Source of the DNA: JAQYVL01 sp964578935
GTDB taxonomy: Bacteria; Desulfobacterota; Desulfobacteria; Desulfobacterales; SURF-7
Assembly (NCBI GenBank): GCA_964578935.1
Contig: CAZOEW010000011.1
Span: 1-35,103, forward strand
Length of the DNA stretch: 35,103 nucleotides
Direction: 5' to 3'
Below, piece by piece: positions 24,727-32,452 of this stretch. How positions within the stretch are numbered: position 1 is the stretch's first letter; each line of letters opens with the position of its first letter. The position numbers and the translations under genes were made by a program. The notes under the pieces were generated by a model. The model had not been told where the DNA came from. It searched no databases and worked only from the letters and a program-made list of their open reading frames with translations.

Positions 24727-25860
24727 ATGAAACGTTCTGAAATTCTTGTCTGTGATCAGACGATCCGTGAGGGAATGCAGTATCGCGGACTTGTATTTAC
24801 AGTTAAAGAACGACTGAAAATTCTCGAATTCCAGGAAGCTCTGGGAGTTGATATGTCACAGGTGGCATATCCTTCTGCGCATGAGAGCGAGCAGAACGCG
24901 CTAAAACGGTTAAAAAATGAAGCGTGCAAGCGAAATTACACGATTCGCATTGCAGGTCTTGGACGCGCTATCGAGAAGGATGTTGATCAGATCGCTGAAA
25001 CAGGCGCTGTGGAGGTTCATATGCATTCGGTTTTGAAAAGAGGCCGCTTGAATCGTCATCGCTTTGAGGAGTCCATTAAACCTCTGGAAAAAGTTATCCG
25101 GCATGCGCGTTCAAAGATCAATGACCCCTGTATTGCTGTCAGCATTCTGGATATTGGTATGACGGATCCGGATTTGCTTAAAGAGACCGCAGCATTTTTA
25201 GCCCATGAGATGTGTATCGACTTTCTCACGCTGCCGGACACATCCGGGATAATGGCTCCCAATCTTTTGTATGAGAGGATTCGCGATATTGTTTCTTCTT
25301 TAAAAAAAAGTAGAACAAGAATTGGTGTCCACTGCCATAATGATATGGGCATGGCGACAGCAAATACGGTTATTGGCGCGGTCGCGGGAGCGTCCTTGAT
25401 AGAAGTGAGTGTACTTGGAATTGGAGAGAGAAACGGGATCGGTGACCTATTCCTTGCAGGCAGTGCTTTGAAAAAACAGGGGTACCCGATAAACCTCAAA
25501 ACCCAAAATATTAAAAAATTCAGAGAGTATTATGAGTTTGTGGACCGGCTGGTCAGCGAAAAAACAGGAAGCGGACTTCTCGATTACAACACCCCTTTTT
25601 TCGGCAATTCCAACCATACGCATGTTGCTGGAACCCATGGAACCGGTTCATATGGTCTGGGAAAGAATGAAGCATGCCTTCTGAATGTATTGTGCGGAAA
25701 ACACCTCGTGGCAAAATTTCTGGATTCGAATAACATCCTGTATGATAAAGAACATCTTCCGGCCATTGTCAAAATGGTAAAGGACCGAAGCGCGGAACAG
25801 GGGCGCAGAATTTTAAAAGAGGATGTTTTGGATATTGTAAGAATCGTAAATTTGATATAG
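24727..25860 (+). CDS. DRE-TIM metallolyase (homocitrate / isopropylmalate synthase-like), substrate unknown
   Basis: This is a 377-residue member of the HMGL-like (DRE-TIM) family, which condenses acetyl-CoA with a 2-oxo acid or splits such products. Visible signs are the DxTxREG motif ('CDQTIREGMQ'), the Mg-ligand HCHND motif ('IGVHCHNDMGMATANTV') and 'EVSVLGIGERNGIGD', which is like NGERAGN-type blocks in synthases. The usual C-terminal 'SGIHxDG' motif is replaced by 'NHTHVAGTHGTGSYGL', so it may have another substrate. The tail lacks a regulatory domain. The ATG is not close to an ideal ribosome site (AGGAGAG about 14 bases away). No pathway partners flank it. Confidence 0.8.
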   Translation: MKRSEILVCDQTIREGMQYRGLVFTVKERLKILEFQEALGVDMSQVAYPSAHESEQNALKRLKNEACKRNYTIRIAGLGRAIEKDVDQIAETGAVEVHMHSVLKRGRLNRHRFEESIKPLEKVIRHARSKINDPCIAVSILDIGMTDPDLLKETAAFLAHEMCIDFLTLPDTSGIMAPNLLYERIRDIVSSLKKSRTRIGVHCHNDMGMATANTVIGAVAGASLIEVSVLGIGERNGIGDLFLAGSALKKQGYPINLKTQNIKKFREYYEFVDRLVSEKTGSGLLDYNTPFFGNSNHTHVAGTHGTGSYGLGKNEACLLNVLCGKHLVAKFLDSNNILYDKEHLPAIVKMVKDRSAEQGRRILKEDVLDIVRIVNLI

Positions 25861-26228
25861 GGATAAAAATCTATTTTTTAAGAGCGAACGGTTTTTTGCA
25901 GGCGGATCATTTTGATACGGTTTTTTTCTATCTGAACGAAACTGTTTCAAACCTAAACAATTCCTGCCTATTGTTTTTTATGTTTGCCTTTAGTAACAAT
26001 TTGATATTAAAACAGAAACATTTACTTACGCGAATACCTGCCCTATGGCATTTATATTGCTGAACTGTTTATGCATGCGGACATGACTATCCAGTTTGAT
26101 TACCAACCATAACAAATTTTAACCGACTGTTGAGCGTTGCCGGCAGCGGTGCATGGCACCGGTTATCTCTTTAGATGAGAACGGTTCGGCAATGAGATAT
26201 CGATCATGGAGATGATAAGGAGCAAAGT
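25861..26228 (+). other. 368-bp AT-rich region before the small gene
   Basis: No gene is seen. The stretch holds the 5' region of the small gene at 26229. A short palindrome CGGTGC-ATG-GCACCG lies at about 26149-26163; it could be an operator or an RNA stem. No convincing promoter pair was found by eye. Confidence 0.4.
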
Positions 26229-26390
26229 ATGGAACCTGAAAAAATGAAGCAGCTGGAAGCGAAACTGAAAAGCCTTTTTGAAGAGAGTAATAAGGAGCTG
26301 GAAGTGATCGAACAGCCTCGCCCTCAGTCAGTCAACAATAAGGTTGTTATCCGGCGCAGAAATGGAGTCTCGCAGAAGCTTGTATCCTGA
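26229..26390 (+). CDS. Small 53-residue protein with helical N-terminus and basic C-terminus
   Basis: The ATG at 26229 is preceded by AAGGAG with about 7 bases of spacing. The product is 53 residues: a charged, amphipathic helix ('MKQLEAKLKSLFEESNKEL' region) followed by a proline and a basic end ('NKVVIRRRNGVSQKLVS'). The reading frame shows normal codon use for this genome and no stop until TGA at 26388-26390. It is followed by a terminator-like hairpin, as expected for a real gene. I recognise no family. It could be a nucleic-acid or membrane-surface binding protein; function is unknown. Confidence 0.6.
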   Translation: MEPEKMKQLEAKLKSLFEESNKELEVIEQPRPQSVNNKVVIRRRNGVSQKLVS

Positions 26391-26472
26391 TGCAGCGGGG
26401 TGATGCATCGGTTCACCGTTTCGGAGTACTTTTAAAGTCGACAGGGCATCAATAAAGTTAAAAAAGTATTTC

Positions 26473-26489
26473 CTGCCGGTAATCGGCAG
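26473..26489 (+). terminator. Bidirectional terminator between the small gene and the crotonase gene
   Basis: A 6-bp stem CTGCCG / CGGCAG with a GTAAT loop is followed on the plus strand by a T-rich stretch (CTATTTTTATTTC). On the minus strand the hairpin is followed by GAAATACTTTTTT, so it may end both convergent transcripts. Confidence 0.55.
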
Positions 26490-26499
26490 CCTTCTATTT

Positions 26500-27258
26500 T
26501 TATTTCTTTTTTAATTCAGTCAGTAATGCATCAACTCTTTTATGGTTGTCTTCCGATCCGATATATGTCCGGAACAGCCACTCCTGGACTTTCATGGCAC
26601 CATTCATATCATGGTTTAAAATGGCGTGAGATAATTGTTTTGTTTCAATCAGGCATTGCCTGTCATATCCGGCCATTGTTTTCGCAATCGCCATTACGGA
26701 AGCCAGCAGCTCACCATCCGGAAACACCTGGCTGACATATCCCATTTTTTCAGCTTCTTGCGCATCATAGATTCTTCCTGTCAAGGCGACTTCCTTTGCT
26801 CTTCCGAGGCCGATGATGCGCCAAAGCGGGTCCATGATCGGCGTCAGTGAGAGTGCGATTTCACGCTGACCGAATTTTGCCCGTTTGGATGCATAGCGTA
26901 TATCGCACATGAGCGTCAGATCGAATCCACCTGCGATTGCCGGTCCTCCAACAGCAGCAATCACCGGCTGGTTGCAGAACATGATCGAACGGTATGCTTC
27001 GTGAAACAGACGGGTAAACGTTTCGTTCGATCCTTTTTCAAGTGTTCGGATAAAATTGAGATCAAAACCGGCTGAAAAAAGTTTTTCACCTCCGGTTAAG
27101 ACAATAACGTGAATATCTTCGCGGCTGCCCAGAAAGGTGAAAAGCGTCTGAATCTCTTCCAGAACATCCGGTGATAACGCGTTCCGTTTTTCCGGCCGGT
27201 TGATCAGAACGGTTCCTACTCTTTCGTTTACAGCCAGATCCAGGTACTTGAGATTCAT
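26500..27258 (-). CDS. Enoyl-CoA hydratase/isomerase (crotonase) family protein
   Basis: Crotonase-fold proteins act on CoA thioesters. The start at 27258 has AAGGAGAG nearby and gives 252 residues; an earlier opening to 27324 adds unrelated residues and overlaps the dehydratase end. The oxyanion-hole loops are present ('LFSAGFDL', 'GGPAIAGGFDLTLMCDI'). Of the two catalytic acids of rat-type hydratase, the first position has Asp113 (Glu usual) and the second keeps Glu133 ('GQREIAL'). The usual PGxGGT loop reads 'TPIMDPLW', so hydratase activity is not certain. It is 52 bp downstream of the 4-hydroxybutyryl-CoA dehydratase homologue, suggesting it acts on crotonyl-CoA or a similar product. Confidence 0.85.
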   Translation of the reverse strand: MNLKYLDLAVNERVGTVLINRPEKRNALSPDVLEEIQTLFTFLGSREDIHVIVLTGGEKLFSAGFDLNFIRTLEKGSNETFTRLFHEAYRSIMFCNQPVIAAVGGPAIAGGFDLTLMCDIRYASKRAKFGQREIALSLTPIMDPLWRIIGLGRAKEVALTGRIYDAQEAEKMGYVSQVFPDGELLASVMAIAKTMAGYDRQCLIETKQLSHAILNHDMNGAMKVQEWLFRTYIGSEDNHKRVDALLTELKKK

Positions 27259-27310
27259 CGATCTCTCCTTTTCAGTAGAATTTTTCGGGAAAGGATTTTC
27301 GAGACAGGTT

Positions 27311-28762
27311 CTAAACCGAGTCATCCTTTATGCCGCATAGTTTCTTGGCCAGTTTCTGTTTTTGTTTGATGTTTGCCTGTCGGGAAATCATGATTCGTTG
27401 CGCTTGAGGTGAACCCGCACCGTGCATGGATTCGGTCAGGTAACCAACCGCAGCGGTTCCCAGCGTCAGATTTTCAATCAGTCTGAGAATGCGCATGCGA
27501 TTTTCAGTAGAGACATCGCCTTTTGCTTTATAATATTTCCTCATCCATTTTCCGATTTCAGATGATCTGAAGTCGGCCTCTGAGGGGAGGGTAACCAACA
27601 GTCCTCCGGCAATGTCCTGGGCCAGTCGCGAAATTTCATAAGGAAACCGTGTGACATTTTGTTTGGATACATTGGCCAGGAGGGTATTTACACAATAAGT
27701 GCCGCTGGGTTCCTGATGCCCTTCCGAAGCGCATGACAGTGATCCGCAGAAAAGAGTCTCATTCAGGTGGTTCATCTCGATAATTTTATCTTTGATGTGA
27801 GATGCGTTATGGACACCATTGTACTCCGCAATTGTTTGAGTCGCGCCGATCAGGACATCCCCTACACCTACCTTGCACGCATAACTCTGGCGATGGTAGG
27901 AGGAGAACTTCTCGACCAGCGGTCCTGAAAAGTCGTATTCTTTGTACATGAAAAGACGATTCCAGGGGACGAATACATCTTCAAAAACAACCAGCGCCTC
28001 ATGCCCGCCGAAAGTTTGATTTCCGATATCCATTGGGTTGTTTTCAAGTTTTCGAGTGTCGCATGATTGACGGCCCATGATATAAAGGATACCCGGAGCA
28101 TCGCTAGGCAGCGCAAAGGAGACAGCATAGTCTTTGTCCTCTTCGCGCAAGGCAATGGTCGGCATGACGATAATTTCGTGGGAGTTCACGGCGCCGGTCT
28201 GGTGTGCTTTGGCTCCTCGAACGATGATACCATCCTTTTTTTCCTGGACGACGTGCAGGTAATTGTCCGGATCAGGCTGTTTGTGAGGCGGCAGCGACCG
28301 GTCTCCTTTTGGATCGGTCATTGCGCCGTCACAGACCAGGTCATTTTCCTGCACATAAGTCAGATACTCCAGAAATTTTTTATTATAGGTGCTCTTATAT
28401 CTGGCATCCATATCATACGTGACTATCGAGAGAGCGTTTAAGGCATCCATGCCGACACATCGCTGGAAACAGCATCCGGTTTGCGCTCCCATCAATCTTC
28501 CCATCTTGGTTTTTTTTATCAGATCCTCTTTGTTTTGATGGATATGAGTGAATCGGTTGATTTTTTTCCCGGTTATATTGGAGGTGGCCGTCATGATATC
28601 TTCGAACTCCGGAACAAGAGCCATCTCATAGGTTTTGGCAACCGCATTCATGGATGGACGAATGATTGGATGGTCCACGGGGTTGTCTATTTTTTTTCCG
28701 AACATATAGACAACCAGGTTTAATTTACGCAAACTCTCTTCATACTGTGCTGCGGTCATCAT
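27311..28762 (-). CDS. 4-hydroxybutyryl-CoA dehydratase / vinylacetyl-CoA isomerase homologue (AbfD type)
   Basis: AbfD is a FAD and [4Fe-4S] enzyme that dehydrates 4-hydroxybutyryl-CoA to crotonyl-CoA by a ketyl radical. The 483 residues run parallel to clostridial AbfD from 'AAQYEESLRKLNLVVYMFGKKIDNPVDHPIIRPS' region to 'ESMHGAGSPQAQRIMI'. The presumed cluster ligands are Cys98 and Cys102 ('CCFQRCVGMDA'), His290 and Cys296 ('YHRQSYACKVGVGD'). From memory AbfD has His292 and Cys299, one residue further apart, so this loop may be shortened. 'AHQTGAVNSHE' and 'GRQSCDTRKLE' are family blocks. GATGGAGG precedes the ATG. It heads a two-gene operon with the crotonase and faces the double TetR gene. 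Confidence 0.88.
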   Translation of the reverse strand: MMTAAQYEESLRKLNLVVYMFGKKIDNPVDHPIIRPSMNAVAKTYEMALVPEFEDIMTATSNITGKKINRFTHIHQNKEDLIKKTKMGRLMGAQTGCCFQRCVGMDALNALSIVTYDMDARYKSTYNKKFLEYLTYVQENDLVCDGAMTDPKGDRSLPPHKQPDPDNYLHVVQEKKDGIIVRGAKAHQTGAVNSHEIIVMPTIALREEDKDYAVSFALPSDAPGILYIMGRQSCDTRKLENNPMDIGNQTFGGHEALVVFEDVFVPWNRLFMYKEYDFSGPLVEKFSSYHRQSYACKVGVGDVLIGATQTIAEYNGVHNASHIKDKIIEMNHLNETLFCGSLSCASEGHQEPSGTYCVNTLLANVSKQNVTRFPYEISRLAQDIAGGLLVTLPSEADFRSSEIGKWMRKYYKAKGDVSTENRMRILRLIENLTLGTAAVGYLTESMHGAGSPQAQRIMISRQANIKQKQKLAKKLCGIKDDSV

Positions 28763-28786
28763 GGGGATACCTCCATCACACGTTAT

Positions 28787-28801
28787 CGATATGGTATATC
28801 G
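28787..28801 (-). promoter_or_regulatory. Inverted repeat, candidate TetR operator upstream of the dehydratase
   Basis: CGATAT-GGT-ATATCG is a perfect 6-bp inverted repeat with a 3-bp centre, 25-39 bp before the dehydratase start codon. It lies in AT-rich DNA where the minus-strand promoter would be expected, next to the divergent tandem TetR gene. The operator role is inferred from position only. Confidence 0.4.
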
Positions 28802-29035
28802 TATATAAGGCCGAAAAAAATCATATCTGGATTTCCCAGGGGTTACGATGATTTGTGATCGCCAGCCGTTGAAAACAGCCGATTAGGCCATGTGAATGAC
28901 ATTCTATCTTCTCAAAAGTATAGGGATTCGTCAAGTTTTTTTAAATGCGTAAGAAATTGAATAGTTATAAAATATTTTTACAATATCAGGCGATAGGACT
29001 GGTTCAGACTGCTTAGAATATTGCTCAAATTTGAA

Positions 29036-29064
29036 TTGCATTGAAATAGTATTTGATTTATTAT
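29036..29064 (+). promoter_or_regulatory. Sigma-70-type promoter candidate for the tandem TetR gene
   Basis: TTGCAT (29036-29041) and TATTAT (29059-29064) are 17 bp apart, the optimal spacing. Transcription would start near 29071, leaving a leader of about 78 bases. Confidence 0.45.
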
Positions 29065-29148
29065 ATGCCTGAAATCACCATCCTTGGCCTTTGAAACGTT
29101 CACTTTCGGATAGAGATCTTCGCAAGGCGCATTTGTAAAAGGGAAACC

Positions 29149-30321
29149 ATGACCGTATCTCTCAAAAAGCAGCGCATACTTGATAATGCTGTGAGAATTA
29201 TGTCCCAGAAGGGTAAGGACTCTACGATGGCGGAGATCGCCTCTGCATCGGAGATCACCGACTCGGTTATATATCATCACTTTAAAAACAAGGAGGATCT
29301 GTTATGCTATGCCGCCGGTGAACACTTGAAAATCGGACTCCGGGAACTTCGGCAGCAGCTTCAGGGAATTCGGGATCCCATCAGCCGGTTGCGCAAATTT
29401 ATATGGTTCCAGCTTTTTTATCACGATACCAATCCCCGGTATGCCAATTTTACAATATTCGAATGCCGTTCCAAAAAAAATTTTTTCCAGCATGAAGTGT
29501 TTGACTATTTCCGCCAGTGGACACGCATATTGAGAGAGATCCTTGAAGATGGCGTGCGTGAAAAATTATTTCCGGAGAATCTGCATGTTTTTGTATTCCG
29601 GGATATGATATTGGGGCTGATCGATATGGAAAATATCATGTTTTTTACCGGACACAGCAGTAAACAGGCACAGGAGGATCTGGATGAAATTCTTGATCTG
29701 CTGCTCCCCATCCTGACAATCCAGCCTTGTAAAAAGAGCGGAAAATCAAAACAGATACTGGAAGCGGCGGAAGCCATGTTTGCGAAAAAAGGATATGACA
29801 AGGCGACCATGTCGGAAATATCGGGCACCGCAAACGTGGCGGAAGGAACCTTATACGATTACTTTAAAAACAAAGAGGACCTGCTGAACTCTGTTTTTCA
29901 GTGCCGGTTTGGTGAACATATCGATTCACTGGATGAGCTCTTCGAGATTAAAACCCCTTTACGAAAACTGAAACGGTTTATTCGCTATCATTTTTCGATT
30001 TATCTGAACCAGCCTTCTTTTGCAAAAACCTTTATCCTGAATGGAATTTTCAATCGTCGATTTTATCAATCGCCCGCATACGCGGATTTTCAAAAGTATA
30101 TGACGACGCTGGATAAGATTTTAGATCAGGGAAAGAGAGAAGGCCGGATTCGTTCTTCTGTGAGCAATCGTATATTCAAGAATTTATTTATCGGCTCCTT
30201 CAGCCACCTGTCGCTCCGCTGGCTTTTTCTGGATCAGGACGCATCGATCGACAAGACGACTGAAATCAATGAAGTGATTGAACTGCTGGTAAAGGCCGTC
30301 ACCGCACCCTCTCCGGAGTAA
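29149..30321 (+). CDS. Tandem TetR-family regulator (two fused TetR units)
   Basis: The 390-residue protein holds two complete TetR-like units. The first helix-turn-helix is at about residues 8-52 ('TMAEIASASEITDSVIYHHFKNKEDLL') and the second at about residues 200-247 ('TMSEISGTANVAEGTLYDYFKNKEDLL'). Each is followed by a helical ligand-type domain. A monomer could therefore bind an operator as a pseudo-dimer, or a dimer could bind two sites. It is divergent from the dehydratase/crotonase operon, 386 bp away, and likely represses it, perhaps responding to a CoA ester. AAGGGAAACC precedes the ATG. The two units differ in sequence, so the duplication is old. Confidence 0.9.
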   Translation: MTVSLKKQRILDNAVRIMSQKGKDSTMAEIASASEITDSVIYHHFKNKEDLLCYAAGEHLKIGLRELRQQLQGIRDPISRLRKFIWFQLFYHDTNPRYANFTIFECRSKKNFFQHEVFDYFRQWTRILREILEDGVREKLFPENLHVFVFRDMILGLIDMENIMFFTGHSSKQAQEDLDEILDLLLPILTIQPCKKSGKSKQILEAAEAMFAKKGYDKATMSEISGTANVAEGTLYDYFKNKEDLLNSVFQCRFGEHIDSLDELFEIKTPLRKLKRFIRYHFSIYLNQPSFAKTFILNGIFNRRFYQSPAYADFQKYMTTLDKILDQGKREGRIRSSVSNRIFKNLFIGSFSHLSLRWLFLDQDASIDKTTEINEVIELLVKAVTAPSPE

Positions 30322-30526
30322 TTTGGCCAACTTTTCCGGTATGGTTTTCAATTCAGCATGGTTGTTGGAAACTTGATTGATGACGCGAAAAAGTTACTGG
30401 TTGAACAAAACAGGATATGCGTGTAAAATGACCTCATTCAAGAGACACCTGTAGAGGTTCAGATCATTGAAAGCTGAAAAATGTGATATTTTTCCCGGTT
30501 TTTAATCTATGAAACGAGGTGAAAGG

Positions 30527-30733
30527 ATGCCAAGAAAAAAGTATCGGATTAAAACATCATGCCCACAATGTGGGTGCAGCGCGGTTTCGAATCTCTCTCA
30601 CGAAGAAATGATGAAGAGATATGGAGATGTTCCGAATGTTGAATTGGAATGCGGCGAATGCATGGAAAAATATAATACCGATATGAAAACAGCCTGCCCG
30701 GAATGGGATCTGGAATGCAGGTTGAAAGAGTAG
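30527..30733 (+). CDS. Small CxxC protein, putative zinc-binding
   Basis: The 68-residue product starts at ATG 30527, with GAGGTG about 6 bases upstream; an in-frame ATG at 30509 has no ribosome site. It has 'SCPQCGCSAV' near residues 11-20 and 'ELECGECMEKY' near residues 40-50, a spacing suited to a zinc ribbon, plus two later Cys in 'ACPEWDLEC'. The N-terminus is basic. The family is not recognised. It follows the tandem TetR gene by 205 bp and is convergent with the GMC oxidoreductase gene. A role in RNA, DNA or protein binding is possible. Confidence 0.65.
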   Translation: MPRKKYRIKTSCPQCGCSAVSNLSHEEMMKRYGDVPNVELECGECMEKYNTDMKTACPEWDLECRLKE

Positions 30734-30883
30734 GAAACCGTCATCGGCAGGGTTCCGGATGACCGGCAGGGACAACGAGGTTTGATCTGGCCATGCGCAT
30801 TACCTTATCGTGCGGAATCTAAAATGCGGGGGCACTGTTATCCCTGATAAAATTGGTGTAAAGATTGATGGCGCTTCGGCCGG

Positions 30884-32395
30884 TTAAATCCTTTTTTCGA
30901 TAAAATCAGCCGCCCTGCTTGCGAACGCCATAATCGTGACCTGCGGATTCACGCCAAGTGAAGTGGGAAAGGGGCTTCCATCCGGGATAAACACTCCCTT
31001 GATGTCATGGCATTCCAGATTCAGATTGATCACCGAATTCCGGGGATTGTTTCCCATCCGGCATGTCCCCAGGGGATGAAAGCCCGCAACCTCAAAATGC
31101 CATGGCCTGACCTCGAGGGCCTTGAAGCGTTCCAGTTCCTTTTTTGAATTCAGCGTCGGCATCTTCGAGCACCCGGTGAACACCTGTTTCGCACCTGCGG
31201 CAAAAAAAATGTCCGCCAGGATTTCAACCCCTTTCTTGATTTTTTCCGTGTCCTTCCGGTTGATGGAATACCAGGCCGTGAACGCAAATCCAGGCAGCAG
31301 AGAAGTGAACACCCTTCCTCTTGTGGAATCGGAAACCATAATCCCGAATGCCGCCAGATTCCGGTAATGTTTTGCGATAACCTTGTGCGCCTCTCCAACT
31401 CCGGGCAGTGCCATGTTCATGATTCCCGGCGGCATAAAGATCCCCTCGAGCATGATCCCCTGGTCTGCAAAGGCGTCAATCAAACCTCCCTGGGAAACCC
31501 CGTGGTGGGCATCAACAATCTCTTCCATCCTGGCCACAACCCTTCCGCAGGGGTGAATGGTAAGGCCTTTACCGACCTGCCCGGAGGTGTTGGCAAGCCG
31601 TTGCGCCAGCAAAAATGCAGGGGTGATCATCGCTCCCATTGCAAGGCATACCACCTTTGTTTTGATGTCTATCCTGTAATGGCTTTTTCCGGTGGCCGGA
31701 TCGATGACCCTTCCTGTTACACCTCTCACCGTACCGCTTTCAACCGCCAGCTTTGTTGCCCGGCAGTTGGCGTAAATCCTCGCACCCGCGTTATCGGCTT
31801 TTGGCATATAGGAAATATCGGCAGACTGCTTTGCGTTTTTGATGCATCCGAACTGGCAGAACCCCGCGCCTTCGCAGTTTTTCACATTATGCTTCAGCGG
31901 CCTTGCTTCCACACCCAGGGCTTTTGCACCCCGTTTTACGATCCGGTAAGCATTTCCCAGAAGGTCTTCGGTAAGTTCCGTTACAGAGATCTCCTGCTCC
32001 ACTTTTTCAAAATAGGGGATCAGTTCTTCATAAGTCAGCCCTTCGCAGTCGTATTTCCGGTTCCATTTTTCAATTATCTTTTTTGGTGTTCTAAAGCAGG
32101 TTGCCGAGTTAATCAGGGTGGTGCCTCCGATTCCCTTGCCCAGGGTGATGGATGCGGGAGGCAGCCCCAGCGCGATGGTAGCTCCGCTGTCACGCCACAT
32201 CATGGCCATCATGTCAGAGGCATCCTGATTGTAGTTTTTCCGGGTGAACCAGCTCCCTTCTTCCAGCACCACCACATCCAGTCCTTTTTCCGCAAGCTCT
32301 TTTGCGACAGCGGCGCCGCCCGCACCGGTTCCGATCACGCAGACATCCGCCTTTTCGGAAATATGGTCGTGTATGTCTTTAAATTCCGTTATCAA
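30884..32395 (-). CDS. GMC-family FAD-dependent oxidoreductase
   Basis: This is a 503-residue glucose-methanol-choline family flavoenzyme. The FAD-binding GxGxxG is 'VIGTGAGGAAVAKEL' near residue 20, followed by 'LGKGIGGTTLINSATCFRTP'. The C-terminal catalytic block is 'HPLGTCRMG' with the conserved His, then 'PDGSPFPTSLGVNPQVTIMAFASRAADFI'. A Cys-rich stretch 'CEGAGFCQFGC' resembles long-chain alcohol oxidase and sterol oxidase-like members. Likely substrates are alcohols, perhaps long-chain or sterol-like; electrons could go to a membrane acceptor in this anaerobe. No signal peptide is seen. The preceding gene (32453-32908) looks like its small subunit. Confidence 0.9.
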   Translation of the reverse strand: MITEFKDIHDHISEKADVCVIGTGAGGAAVAKELAEKGLDVVVLEEGSWFTRKNYNQDASDMMAMMWRDSGATIALGLPPASITLGKGIGGTTLINSATCFRTPKKIIEKWNRKYDCEGLTYEELIPYFEKVEQEISVTELTEDLLGNAYRIVKRGAKALGVEARPLKHNVKNCEGAGFCQFGCIKNAKQSADISYMPKADNAGARIYANCRATKLAVESGTVRGVTGRVIDPATGKSHYRIDIKTKVVCLAMGAMITPAFLLAQRLANTSGQVGKGLTIHPCGRVVARMEEIVDAHHGVSQGGLIDAFADQGIMLEGIFMPPGIMNMALPGVGEAHKVIAKHYRNLAAFGIMVSDSTRGRVFTSLLPGFAFTAWYSINRKDTEKIKKGVEILADIFFAAGAKQVFTGCSKMPTLNSKKELERFKALEVRPWHFEVAGFHPLGTCRMGNNPRNSVINLNLECHDIKGVFIPDGSPFPTSLGVNPQVTIMAFASRAADFIEKRI

Positions 32396-32452
32396 ATTTC
32401 ACCTTTGCCAAAAACTACATTTTCACGCAGAGGCTCCATTACTACGGAGCCA

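Larger units (their letters stand above)
28763..29148 (+). other. 386-bp divergent promoter region between dehydratase and tandem TetR genes
   Basis: No gene is seen. The region holds the inverted repeat at 28787-28801 near the minus-strand start and a plus-strand promoter candidate at 29036-29064 near the regulator. Confidence 0.5.

Noticed and set aside
30739..30763. GTCATC...GATGAC hairpin between the small CxxC gene and the GMC gene
   Set aside because: The stem is imperfect and not followed by a T-tract on either strand.
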